64,000 bases of DNA, from the NCBI RefSeq assembly GCF_017745675.1, contig NZ_JAFLJM010000021.1, forward strand, positions 1 through 64,000, read 5' to 3'. The DNA comes from Alkalihalobacillus sp. BA299. Lineage in GTDB: Bacteria; Bacillota; Bacilli; Bacillales; Bacillaceae_F. Numbering within the stretch: position 1 is the stretch's first letter; every line of letters begins with the position of its first letter. The position numbers were made by a program, and so were the translations under genes. Shown piece by piece: positions 36,306-45,032 of the stretch. The notes beneath the pieces were generated by a model. The model saw only the letters and a list, made by a program, of their open reading frames with translations. It had not been told where the DNA came from and did no database searches.

Positions 36306-36665
36306 CTACTTATAAATAACCACTTCTTCATTTTCTACTTCAACCTTATAATTTTTCAGTTTAAACTTTGAATGAGCTAACATACAGCCTTTATTTTTAA
36401 CGTCAAACTCTCGTCCATGCCATGGACAACGAAGAACTTCTCCTTCTTTCACATATTGATAATCTCCTAATCTATCTGTCTCAGCAGACGTTCCACATAA
36501 CATTCCTTTAGAGAGTGGCGCCCCTTGATGGATACATCGATTAAGAAATGCATAAAATTCCCCGTCTAACGTACGACAAACGATAATACTCTTTTTCTCA
36601 AGCTTAGTCTCCTTAATTTCTCCTGGTTCTATATCACGCACATGACAAACGACTTTTTTCATCAT
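36306..36665 (-). CDS. Rieske [2Fe-2S] ferredoxin
   Basis: A 119-residue single Rieske domain. Cluster ligands are CIHQGAPL (C-x-H) near residue 45 and CPWHGREFD (C-x-x-H) near residue 80. It probably carries electrons for an oxygenase or reductase. No oxygenase alpha subunit is nearby. It overlaps the upstream amidohydrolase by four bases and is 24 bases from the aldehyde dehydrogenase. Confidence 0.92.
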   Translation of the reverse strand: MMKKVVCHVRDIEPGEIKETKLEKKSIIVCRTLDGEFYAFLNRCIHQGAPLSKGMLCGTSAETDRLGDYQYVKEGEVLRCPWHGREFDVKNKGCMLAHSKFKLKNYKVEVENEEVVIYK

Positions 36666-37750
36666 ACACTCTCCTTTCTAGCCTGAGGCAGCTTAGGATA
36701 GAAAGCTCTTGCATTATCTGAGAAAAGCTTTCGTTTTAACCCTTCATCAAGATTAGGCGGTAATGCTTCAAATGGTGAATCATAATCCCAGTGAGGATAG
36801 TCTGTCGAAAAGCAAATCAGCTCATCGGTCCCCATCTGATCAATTAATTGTAAAAATTCCTTCTTTGATAATTCTTCTAATGGTTGTGTAGTAAATCGAA
36901 TATGCTCTTTAATAATGTCACTTGGCATTCGTTTAATCCAAGGTACCTCATGACGTAAATCTTTATATTGCTGATCCATCTTTCGCATTAAATGTGGAAC
37001 ATGTGTAAATCCACCTTCAATCATCATTAACTTCAGCTGTGGATATTTCTCAAAAACACCGTTAAAAACCATATTCGTAACTTGCATCATATGTGCCGCT
37101 GGAATAAGTGTGTGCCATTCAATAAAGTAACGCGGCCATTTCCCAAAGTAGATCGGAGGCTCATTATGATGCATACCTATCATTAATTGGTTACGCTCGG
37201 CAGCTTCAAAGATAGGATGATAGTACGGGTCGCCCCACATAAAGTCATCAATAGGCAAAAGTACCTGTACCATCTTAGGATGTGATCCTATTCGTTCAAT
37301 TTCACGAACGGCCACTTGAGGATCCCCAGCTGCAATATGCACAGAACCATAAAGCCGCTCGTCTCTTTCAAGCCAATTTTCAATTTGCCAATCATTATAA
37401 GCTGAAGCTAGTGCCGCAGCCATCTCAAACCAACCATGCATTGATGATGGTGAAGGATCAAGCGCCCCTGTTAAGATCCCAATTTCATGACCGCATGCAT
37501 CTAATAATTGTTCTCTCATAAAGTCTAAATCGGATCCAGCTGGACGCCCATCTGGAATTCTCGCATCTGCTCGGTCCACACCAGCAATCGCAGGCTGTAC
37601 ATAAGGCATATGCTTTTCTTGGATCCAACGGCAATCCGTAATATACTTTTTCCACGGATTATCTAAATACTTCAGTAAATCTTCATAAAGAACGCGCTCA
37701 TGAATATCTGTATCTATTAAATTCAGCTTTGATTGTTTTTCTGTTGCCAT
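36662..37750 (-). CDS. Amidohydrolase (amidohydrolase_2 family)
   Basis: A 362-residue TIM-barrel metallohydrolase or decarboxylase-like protein. LIDTDIHERV is the usual D-x-H start, MIGMHHNEP and the late FSTDYPHWDYDSP (D-x-P-H) supply the other metal-site features. The family contains ring-cleaving decarboxylases and amide hydrolases. Operon context (Rieske protein, aldehyde dehydrogenase) suggests degradation of a small organic compound; the substrate is not known. ATG behind AAGGAGGAAGATAAC. Confidence 0.88.
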   Translation of the reverse strand: MATEKQSKLNLIDTDIHERVLYEDLLKYLDNPWKKYITDCRWIQEKHMPYVQPAIAGVDRADARIPDGRPAGSDLDFMREQLLDACGHEIGILTGALDPSPSSMHGWFEMAAALASAYNDWQIENWLERDERLYGSVHIAAGDPQVAVREIERIGSHPKMVQVLLPIDDFMWGDPYYHPIFEAAERNQLMIGMHHNEPPIYFGKWPRYFIEWHTLIPAAHMMQVTNMVFNGVFEKYPQLKLMMIEGGFTHVPHLMRKMDQQYKDLRHEVPWIKRMPSDIIKEHIRFTTQPLEELSKKEFLQLIDQMGTDELICFSTDYPHWDYDSPFEALPPNLDEGLKRKLFSDNARAFYPKLPQARKESV

Positions 37751-37805
37751 GTTATCTTCCTCCTTATTTCAATCAACGAGGTCCTGTAGCTTTCCTCACT
37801 AACTT

Positions 37806-37835
37806 AAGAAAATCGTAACATGACAATGAAAATAG
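37806..37835 (-). promoter_or_regulatory. Putative sigma-A promoter of the amidohydrolase operon
   Basis: On the minus strand TTGTGT and TACGAT are about 18 bases apart, roughly 60-90 bases before the start codon of the amidohydrolase. The -35 is poor, which would fit a promoter that needs an activator; iterons lie upstream. Confidence 0.4.
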
Positions 37836-37875
37836 ACACAAAGCGCATTATTCACCTTTAAGCGATATGAGCTTA

Positions 37876-37915
37876 TTCAGTGAAGCTCAGTGAACATCAG
37901 TGAATGCCAGTGATA
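37876..37915. repeat. Four 10-bp tandem iterons (operator-like)
   Basis: TCAGTGAAGC, TCAGTGAACA, TCAGTGAATG, CCAGTGATAG follow one another directly: a 7-base core [TC]CAGTGA plus three variable bases. The period equals one helical turn, so a protein could bind the same DNA face four times. It lies upstream of the putative promoter of the operon. Confidence 0.8.
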
Positions 37916-38217
37916 GTTTTTGAATTTTATCTATATTACTTTTCAAAAAGTTTCTCTAACTTTTTTAAATTATCGGGACTTTCCAGTAACGATGTTTTCC
38001 GGCAACTACCTCTTAAACGCAAAACAAAGAGCGAACGCCATATAAGAGTTCGCTCTTTCAAACTTAACCGATAGAACCTTCCATCTCAAATTTGATTAAT
38101 TGTACGTAAAACAGCTTGAAATGATTAATAAAGAAATGGTGTCTTATTGAATTAACGCGCCCGTTAACGGAATAAAGTTGAATAACCAAAGCACCCTTAC
38201 GATTTTATCCTGCATGC

Positions 38218-38239
38218 TTTAATCAAACGTTTAATTAAA
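38218..38239. repeat. Palindromic 22-base element, copy 2
   Basis: Identical over 22 bases to 17390-17411 (core AATCAAACGTTTAATTA). It is in the gap left of the GntR relic. Confidence 0.7.
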
Positions 38240-38359
38240 AATATTTGATCATTTTTCACCTGTGTTGCTCCAAAAATTGTACTTTTTAATTGAATCATTT
38301 GACTTCTCCCTGTTTGACAATGTTCAATCCTAGTAATCTATCCGTTTTATTTAAAAAAG

Positions 38360-38585
38360 TCAAGTTTGATTGTGAGTAGAATAAGCAATTTTTTCGTGAA
38401 AAGCGATATCTAGATCAACTAGTCTTGACCATGTAGTTGAGTTTTTGCTTGCTTCTTGCTTAAATTGATCAACAATTACACTTAATTCTTCGATCTCCTC
38501 TTTAAGTCTTGAATTTGAATAACAATATCTTCGAAACCTCTTATCGTTTTTACTGTTTTAAGATTTAATCCAGGTTTTATAATGA
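38360..38585 (-). pseudogene. GntR family (FCD type) regulator, C-terminal remnant
   Basis: Read in two frames, the minus strand gives FEDIVIQIQDLK and, after a shift, EEIEELSVIVDQFKQEA followed by LVDLDIAFHEKIAYSTHN. DIAFHEKIAxxxHN is the metal-binding motif of the FadR/FCD effector domain. The winged helix and the end of the domain are missing. Confidence 0.55.
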
Positions 38586-38643
38586 TTCACTTCCTTTTTA
38601 ATAAATATAAAATCGAATTAAACATCAAGAAATTGAGCTCTTG

Positions 38644-39320
38644 TCAGTAAAATATGTGCACCCTTTTGCCTAAAAAGATAATAAACAAAATGCAAAGAAT
38701 CAGCACACCCCATTTCCCCCCAGGTGCAGCGTGAGCAATTTCTGAAACAAATTGATTTCCTCCAACCCCAGAGAAAATCGCACCTAACACAATTAAAATT
38801 AATAGTAATGGGAGAATTATAGATTTTAAAGATAAAACTTTTCTGCCCATGTTGCCCGTTTATCTTTGGATAATGCAGGGGCGATCTCTTTATTAAGAAA
38901 TGTACAAATTAATATATATAAGAGAAATAAGATAGATAGAAAAATACATACACTCAACCCACCAGAAAAAAGACTCATTACAGAAACCCCTGTTATCACT
39001 CCATATATTACCATATTTAAGCTCAGAGGTATGAGTTGACCTAATGTTCCCCCTGCCATGACTGAACCTAAACTTAATTTCTCCTGATAATTATATTTTA
39101 ACAATTGATGTAATGCGATTAGTCCGAGCCCGATAACACCTGCTGCGACAACTCCTGAAATCGCACCAATAATTGCACCTACTACTATAGTTGCAATGGC
39201 TAACCCCCCGCGTAATCCACCAGACCATTTATACAAAGTATCATAAAGATCTGAAATAATATTTGATTTCTCTAATAAAATGGACATGAAAATGAATAAA
39301 GGAATTGCAATTAAAGTGTG
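38644..39320 (-). pseudogene. TRAP transporter large permease (DctM), broken
   Basis: The minus strand reads IAIPLFIFMSILLEKSNI (39320 onward) and then GGLRGGLAIATIVVGAIIGA, LSLGSVMAGGTLGQLIP and GVITGVSVMSLFSGGL, clear DctM sequence. Near 38850 there is a frame change, and the next frame continues [20 protein letters not shown] before jumping to a later DctM part (GNQFVSEIAHAAPGGKWG) and stopping. It has thus lost an internal block and both ends. It differs from the intact DctM at 43187. Confidence 0.75.
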
Positions 39321-39335
39321 ACTCAGCTAATAACA

Positions 39336-39736
39336 AACGCCTAGCTTCCTGCAATCTCAATTGTTTTTGAAACTGAATCGGCTCATAGCAATTACCTCTT
39401 TAAAATTCCGATGAAGCGAAGCGACACTCATATTCGCTATTTCCGCTAGATCCTCTATTCGAAAGGACTTTTCATAGTTATGAATGATATGTTCGATTAC
39501 GTTTTTAATTCGGATAGCATTGCTACCTTCTACCGCAATTTGCTCCAGTGCTTCCCCGTGCGGACCTTGTAAAACCCAATAAAGTATTGCTCGTTAACTC
39601 TAGAGATGGGTTCGGTGATAATGGATTCACGGATGAGAAATTATGATGGAATTGAGGATGGATGAACGCCATCCTGACCTGTATAACGCTCAATAAGTTT
39701 GCCCAATTCATGCTACTTGTCGATTTTCTCAGACAT
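39336..39736 (-). pseudogene. AraC-family regulator, broken
   Basis: From ATG at 39736 the minus strand reads MSEKIDK, a stop, HELGKLIERYTGQDGVHPSS and, with further stops, FLIRESIITEPISRV: the N-terminal arm of an AraC_N-type regulator. In the next segment YEKSFRIEDLAEIANMSVAS followed by LHRNFKEVIAMSRF is the AraC helix-turn-helix; the tail (RLQEARRLL) is fused to the DctM relic. Several stops and a large internal loss make it non-functional. Confidence 0.75.
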
Positions 39737-39936
39737 ATCTTATTCTCCTTTTTCCTTCATCTTAGATGGTTTCATTTTACTTGATATTCTTTGAGCGAGA
39801 AAGGACTTTGATAGGATTAGGCAAAAAGTTGATACGAATGTGTTAAGGGTTTGTTTAACATTTGTGACATAATTAAAAGTGCAATAACCAAACTGAAATT
39901 GAAATGTGCTAATCAATGAAAGTGAGGGATAAATAA

Positions 39937-40917
39937 ATGGAATATGTAAAACTAGGTAATACAGGATTGGATGTATCTAGATTTTGTCTTGGCTGTATGA
40001 GTTTTGGTGAAGCAGAAAAATGGATTCATCAATGGGTACTTAATGAAGAGCAAAGTCGCTCTATTATCAAAAAAGCACTTGATCTTGGAATCAATTTTTT
40101 TGATACGGCAAATGTGTATTCAATGGGAACTAGTGAAGAATTCCTTGGACGTGCTCTAAAGGAATATGCCAATCGAGATGAAGTTGTACTTGCAACGAAG
40201 GTTCACGGTCGTATGCATGAAGGTCCTAATGGTGCGGGTCTTTCCAAAAAAGCCATCATGAGTGAAATTGATAAGAGCCTTAAGAGGCTGGGAACGGATT
40301 ATGTAGACCTTTATATCATCCACCGCTGGGACTACAATACCCCTATTGAAGAGACGATGGAAGCATTACATGATGTGGTGAAAGCTGGGAAGGCAAGATA
40401 TATTGGTGCCTCTGCCATGTATGCATGGCAATTCCAAAAGGCATTACATGTAGCAGAGAAAAATGGTTGGACTCGCTTTGTAACGATGCAGAATCATTAC
40501 AACCTCATTTACCGTGAAGAAGAGAGGGAAATGCTTCCTCTTTGTAAAGAAGAAAAAATCGGTGTGACTCCATATAGCCCGCTTGCATCAGGGAGATTGA
40601 CTCGTGATTGGTCAGAAACAACGCACCGTTCCGAGACGGATCAAATTCAAAAATCTAAATATGATGCGACCGCTGATGCAGACCGATTAGTTGTAGAACG
40701 GGTTGCAGCAATCGCAGAAAAACATGGCGTTCCCCGTATCCATATCGCACTTGCTTGGTTACTGCGGAAAGAACCTGTAACAGCCCCTATTATCGGTGCT
40801 ACGAAAATATCCCATCTCGAAGATGCCGTCGGTGGTCTATCGGTTAAGCTAACAGCTGAAGAAATTGCGATTCTCGAAGAACCATATATACCACATCCAA
40901 TAGTTGGACATAATTAA
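39937..40917 (+). CDS. Aldo/keto reductase
   Basis: A 326-residue NADPH-dependent reductase. Catalytic tetrad visible: aspartate and tyrosine in NFFDTANVYSMG, lysine in EVVLATKVHG, histidine in DLYIIHRWD. GVTPYSPLASGRLTRD and the late GATKISHLEDA coenzyme region complete the barrel. Substrate unknown. Purine-rich GTGAGGGA lies upstream of the ATG. A terminator follows. Confidence 0.93.
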   Translation: MEYVKLGNTGLDVSRFCLGCMSFGEAEKWIHQWVLNEEQSRSIIKKALDLGINFFDTANVYSMGTSEEFLGRALKEYANRDEVVLATKVHGRMHEGPNGAGLSKKAIMSEIDKSLKRLGTDYVDLYIIHRWDYNTPIEETMEALHDVVKAGKARYIGASAMYAWQFQKALHVAEKNGWTRFVTMQNHYNLIYREEEREMLPLCKEEKIGVTPYSPLASGRLTRDWSETTHRSETDQIQKSKYDATADADRLVVERVAAIAEKHGVPRIHIALAWLLRKEPVTAPIIGATKISHLEDAVGGLSVKLTAEEIAILEEPYIPHPIVGHN

Positions 40918-40940
40918 ACCCTTTGATTTTAGATAAAAGA

Positions 40941-40977
40941 AACCCAATTTTCTTAAAATGAAGATTGGGTTTTCTTA
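40941..40977 (+). terminator. Terminator of the aldo/keto reductase gene
   Basis: AACCCAATTTTC / GAAGATTGGGTT stem with a 7-base loop, then TTCTT. Confidence 0.88.
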
Positions 40978-41228
40978 ATATCTTGAGAATTCTTCCACTT
41001 GAACTAAGGGTTCGTTAGTGCAGTAAGCATCGCTTCACAAATGTGAAATAAATATAAGTGTTTATACAGGCTTACCCTTAAGTAATGATTCATTTTTTAT
41101 CTAAACATTATTGTTAAATTGGTTTCGGCGATAATTTCCTGCCGCCTATATTCGAACGTTAATTCTATAGGTCCTATCCAGTTTGTGATAAGTTATCAGG
41201 AGGTGATTTTACATCAACTATTTGACGT
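40978..41228. other. Intergenic region before eda
   Basis: About 250 bases with no recognised gene or repeat. The eda stop codon follows; I see no clear terminator for the kdgK-eda transcript. Confidence 0.35.
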
Positions 41229-41870
41229 TTACTGTTCTCTTGCTTCCCTTACAGCTTGTACAAATTGTTTTGCCTTTTCTGTTAACCTTCTACAATACTC
41301 TTCATTAACCGTTTCCTTTGTATTCACCAAAGTGCTCCCAACACCAGCTGCAACTGCACCCGCTTTGATATAGTCTCCGACATTATGTATATCAATTCCT
41401 CCTGTTGGCATTAATGGAATATGTGGAAGTGGACCTTGAATGTCCTTTAAGTATTTAGCACCTACTACACTAGCTGGGAACACTTTGATGATGTCTGCAC
41501 CATGCTCATAACCCGTTAATATCTCCGTCGGCGTAAGTGCACCAGGTACACTGATCACTCCATATCGTTTAGTCATTTTAATCGTTTCCGGATTCACGGT
41601 TGGGGAAAATATAAACTTAGAACCTGCCATGATCGCAGCTCTTGCCGTTTCTGGGTCAAGAACCGTTCCTGCTCCAACAATCACTTGATCTCCCATTTCA
41701 GATGCCACTTTTTCTATTAACGTGATTACCTTTGGCGTCTCAACGGTAATTTCAATTCCTTTCACGCCACCCTCATATAGAGCTTTCGATATTGGTACTA
41801 TATTATCAATAGTTGCTCCCCGAATGACTGCTACAATTCCACTTTCCTTTAATTCTTCTAGTATATTCAT
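41229..41870 (-). CDS. eda: KDPG/KHG aldolase (Eda)
   Basis: A 213-residue class I aldolase cleaving 2-keto-3-deoxy-6-phosphogluconate to pyruvate and glyceraldehyde-3-phosphate. The Schiff-base lysine is in GADIIKVFPASVVGAKYLKD near residue 130, the catalytic glutamate in GIEITVETPK near 42, and GAGTVLDPETA and MPTGGIDIHN are further signatures. Start ATG at 41870 behind GGAGGT. It lies 19 bases after kdgK, forming a two-gene KDG-utilisation unit. Confidence 0.95.
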   Translation of the reverse strand: MNILEELKESGIVAVIRGATIDNIVPISKALYEGGVKGIEITVETPKVITLIEKVASEMGDQVIVGAGTVLDPETARAAIMAGSKFIFSPTVNPETIKMTKRYGVISVPGALTPTEILTGYEHGADIIKVFPASVVGAKYLKDIQGPLPHIPLMPTGGIDIHNVGDYIKAGAVAAGVGSTLVNTKETVNEEYCRRLTEKAKQFVQAVREAREQ

Positions 41871-41889
41871 TTTAACCTCCATTTTTACT

Positions 41890-42843
41890 TTATCGTTGAA
41901 TATCCTCGCGACTCAAATTATTTATAAATGCATCTAATTCCTCAATATCTGGTAATCCTTCAAAGTCTCCAGGGGTCATGGTAGCCAATGCACCAACAGC
42001 ATTCCCTTTTCTTACAGCTTGATCAATTGGTAAATGTTCAAGAAGACCTGCAATTAGTCCAGCCGCAAATCCATCACCTGCGCCAACTGGATCAACGACA
42101 CGATCTACTGAAAAACCTTCAATTAGCTCACTTTTTTCATTTGTAAAATAATAAGCACCTCGAGCTCCTACCTTTAGTATCACAAGCGATGCACCATGGT
42201 TTAAAAATAACTGTCCAAGCTTATCTGGATCTTCCTCATTAAACATAAACTTCCCTTCTTCCAAACCCGGCAGGATGATGTCAGCTTGTGCTGCAATTTC
42301 TAGTAACACTTTTCTAGCTCTATCCTCTGACCAAAGCTTACGACGAAGATTAGGGTCAAAAACAACCTTGATGTTATTTCGTTTTGCTAGATCTATTGCT
42401 TTTATCACTGTTTTGTAGCACGACTCACTTAACGCAGGTGTAATCCCAGTAAGGTGTAAATACTTTGCGGTTGCGATATATTCTTCATTTAAATCATCTT
42501 CAGTGAGTCGACTTGCTGCAGAGCCTTTACGATAATACTGAACCTGAACACGATCTCCACTTCTAATCTCTTTAAAATATAACCCTGTTGGTGCTTCCGG
42601 ATCAAACTGAACCTGGCTAACATCCACACCTTCACCTCGAATAAAGGAATACATGGCCTTTCCCAATTCATCATTCCCAACTTTACTAATCCACCCTGTT
42701 TGATGACCTAAACGTGTTAAGCCGATTGCAACATTTGTTTCAGCACCGCCAAACTTTCTTGAATAACTTGACGCGTATCTCATAAATGGAGAGGATTCAG
42801 GCGTCAGTAAAACCATTGTCTCTCCTATTGTTACTACATCCAT
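41890..42843 (-). CDS. kdgK: 2-keto-3-deoxygluconate kinase (KdgK), PfkB family
   Basis: A 317-residue ribokinase-family kinase. N-terminal VVTIGETMVLLTPESS, GGAETNVAIGLTRLG and the C-terminal active-site VDRVVDPVGAGDGFAAGLIAG (quoted partly as DPVGAGDGFAAG). KDG kinase is the best assignment from the neighbouring eda; a related sugar kinase is possible. The start ATG at 42843 has AAGGAG seven to ten bases upstream; 17 upstream codons of open frame look non-coding. Confidence 0.88.
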   Translation of the reverse strand: MDVVTIGETMVLLTPESSPFMRYASSYSRKFGGAETNVAIGLTRLGHQTGWISKVGNDELGKAMYSFIRGEGVDVSQVQFDPEAPTGLYFKEIRSGDRVQVQYYRKGSAASRLTEDDLNEEYIATAKYLHLTGITPALSESCYKTVIKAIDLAKRNNIKVVFDPNLRRKLWSEDRARKVLLEIAAQADIILPGLEEGKFMFNEEDPDKLGQLFLNHGASLVILKVGARGAYYFTNEKSELIEGFSVDRVVDPVGAGDGFAAGLIAGLLEHLPIDQAVRKGNAVGALATMTPGDFEGLPDIEELDAFINNLSREDIQR

Positions 42844-43186
42844 TTTTTTGCACTCCTTGCAATGAATTTGATTTGATTTGAACTTTAAATACAAAAACCT
42901 TTATACAGATTAGGTTGGGGATTCCCTGTCTAATAACAATATAAAGGAGAATAAGTCTTAATTAAATCAAGGCAATGTAGGAAGTTCAGGCAGCATTTCC
43001 ACCTGTCTCCCCCAACTGCCACATTTCACAACTTGTGCCACTTTATAGTTGATTCAACGACGTAAACTTTACGTGAACCTTTACACTTTAATACTTTTTT
43101 ATCCATATTTACTGAGGTTCTTTCTACATATATCCATAAAAATTCAAATGAATCTAAGGGGATGTTATCGTCATTCTTTAACCCTA
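42844..43186. other. Intergenic region between kdgK and dctM
   Basis: About 340 bases. It holds a 15-base palindrome ACGTAAACTTTACGT (43060-43074), a likely regulator operator for kdgK-eda. I do not see a gene. Confidence 0.45.
43060..43074. promoter_or_regulatory. 15-base palindrome, putative operator
   Basis: ACGTAAA-C-TTTACGT is a perfect 7-1-7 palindrome about 220 bases upstream of the kdgK start codon. Its symmetry suits a LacI- or GntR-type dimer. Confidence 0.4.
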
Positions 43187-44461
43187 TTATTCAAAGAATT
43201 TCAACAACGATAATGATATATCTGGGATATAACTAAGCAAAAATACATTCACAATTAACACTATTAAGAATGGGATGAGCGGGCGCATAATCTGGTCAAT
43301 CCTCAATTTACCTATCTGACAAGCCACAAACAAGTTAACACCCAATGGAGGTGTAACCATTCCCATTGCTAAGTTTACGATCATGATGATCCCGAAATGA
43401 ACGGGCTCCATACCAAACTGAATTGCGATAGGAGTTAAGATTGGAGCAAGAATGACAATCGCTGCACCATTTTCAAAGAACATCCCTACAACAAATAGAA
43501 TCAGATTTACTACGAGTAAAAAGATAATTACGTTATCCGTAAGTGATTGAAAATAATCTGATACCATTAAACCAAATTTTTCTTTTGTTAGAATCCAGTT
43601 AAAAATGCCCGATACTCCAATGATGATCATAACGATGGCAGAAGTGATAAACGAATCCCTTAATAATGGAACGATGTCGGCAATTGTGATTTCTCGGTAC
43701 ACTAATGTCCCCACAATAAACGCATAAACTACTGCGATTACGGCTGCTTCAGTAGGTGTAAATATACCACTGTAAATCCCACCTAATATGATAAATGGCA
43801 TAATTAATGCCCATATCGCTTTTTTGAATGCAGCGAAACGCTGAGACCATGTACTTTTTTCACTACCTTGATACCCTTTTTTCTTACTAATAAAGTAAAC
43901 TAGTACCATTAAAGAGAACCCAATCATGATTCCAGGAAGGATCCCCGCAATAAACATATCTCCTATTGAAACACCCGTCACGATCCCAAAAATGATCATC
44001 GCAACACTTGGGGGAATAATCATCCCTAATTCTCCGGAAACCGCTGCGGTAGCCCCAGCAAAACTACGGTCATACCCCTTTCTTACCATTGCCGGAATCA
44101 TGATTGACCCTATTGCAGCTACAGTGGCAGCACTTGACCCAGAAATGGCCGCAAAAAACATCGAGGTCATGACCAACACCATGGCAAGCCCACCCGTTTT
44201 GTGGCCAATAAGAGAATCAGCAAAAGCTATTAGGCGTTTGGATAAACCTCCACGCTCCATAATACTTCCAGCTAAAATAAAAAACGGTATCGCCATAAGA
44301 GGAAAAGAATCTAACGTATTAAATACACGTTGAATAATGATAAACAGTGGGATACTCCCATCATATAAAATCCCAATAATAGAAGCTAACCCTATCGAAA
44401 GAGCAATTGGCAAACTCAATACCATAAAAACTAATAATAGAACAATTGTAACAACAGCCAC
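43187..44461 (-). CDS. dctM: TRAP transporter large permease DctM
   Basis: A 424-residue membrane protein with about 12 hydrophobic segments. Signatures LAGSIMERGGLSKRLIAFAD, AAISGSSAATVAAIGSIMIP and AAVSGELGMIIPPSVAMIIFG (quoted as blocks) are typical. It forms the ion-coupled translocation pathway with DctQ. The GTG start shares a base with the dctQ stop. Confidence 0.95.
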   Translation of the reverse strand: MAVVTIVLLLVFMVLSLPIALSIGLASIIGILYDGSIPLFIIIQRVFNTLDSFPLMAIPFFILAGSIMERGGLSKRLIAFADSLIGHKTGGLAMVLVMTSMFFAAISGSSAATVAAIGSIMIPAMVRKGYDRSFAGATAAVSGELGMIIPPSVAMIIFGIVTGVSIGDMFIAGILPGIMIGFSLMVLVYFISKKKGYQGSEKSTWSQRFAAFKKAIWALIMPFIILGGIYSGIFTPTEAAVIAVVYAFIVGTLVYREITIADIVPLLRDSFITSAIVMIIIGVSGIFNWILTKEKFGLMVSDYFQSLTDNVIIFLLVVNLILFVVGMFFENGAAIVILAPILTPIAIQFGMEPVHFGIIMIVNLAMGMVTPPLGVNLFVACQIGKLRIDQIMRPLIPFLIVLIVNVFLLSYIPDISLSLLKFFE

Positions 44462-44958
44462 TAGTTGACACCTCCTCTATCTTCAGGAATGTCAATCATA
44501 GTTGCCACAATATTTAATAACATTAACACCATTCCTATTGGAATAGCAGAATAAGGTACAGCCATTGAAATGCCTAGTGCTGGTGAAGTTTGGTGTGTGA
44601 CTTCTAAGGTCATCATTAAACCATAAACAAAGAAAAATCCACAAAATATGATTGACAAAACTTGAACAGTATAATGAACGACTAATTTAGCTTTTTGGGG
44701 CAGGTAGTGCGGTAATACTTCTACAGCAATTAGCTGTCCTTTTTTTGAGGCATAGGCAACACCTAAGAAAACACCCCAAATCATTAAAAACCTAGATAAT
44801 TCTTCAGACCAAGTAATAGAATCTTCAAGAATAAATCGAGCAAATACTTGACTGAAAATCACCAAAACCATCACGATAAGAAAAAGCGCCAATAGTATTG
44901 AAATAAGTTTATTCATCTTGTCTGTTATCCCTAGATAAACTTTACCCAACTTATGCAT
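44461..44958 (-). CDS. dctQ: TRAP transporter small permease DctQ
   Basis: A 165-residue protein with four transmembrane segments; SITWSEELSRFLMIWGVFLG near residue 50 is the family signature. It overlaps dctM by one base and follows dctP by 74 bases. Confidence 0.95.
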   Translation of the reverse strand: MHKLGKVYLGITDKMNKLISILLALFLIVMVLVIFSQVFARFILEDSITWSEELSRFLMIWGVFLGVAYASKKGQLIAVEVLPHYLPQKAKLVVHYTVQVLSIIFCGFFFVYGLMMTLEVTHQTSPALGISMAVPYSAIPIGMVLMLLNIVATMIDIPEDRGGVN

Positions 44959-45032
44959 AAAATCCCCTCAGTAAAAAGATTTAGTTTGAGAGAGAGAGGA
45001 ATCTCTAAAAAAGATCTCTCTCCCCATTAAAA

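Larger units (their letters stand above)
37751..38640. other. Gene-free stretch upstream of the amidohydrolase operon
   Basis: About 890 bases. It holds a likely sigma-A promoter (37806-37835), four 10-bp iterons (37876-37915), a second 22-base palindrome (38218-38239) and a GntR relic (38360-38585). Confidence 0.6.

Noticed and set aside
37770-37930. Sigma-54 (-24/-12) promoter for the amidohydrolase operon
   Set aside because: No GG-N10-GC pair with correct spacing; a weak sigma-A promoter fits better.
39523-39711. 62-codon minus-strand frame (MNWANLLSV...)
   Set aside because: An out-of-frame reading of the AraC relic; other frames show the AraC_N sequence.
43926-44333. 135-codon plus-strand frame inside dctM
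   Set aside because: Antisense shadow of a well-supported TRAP permease gene.
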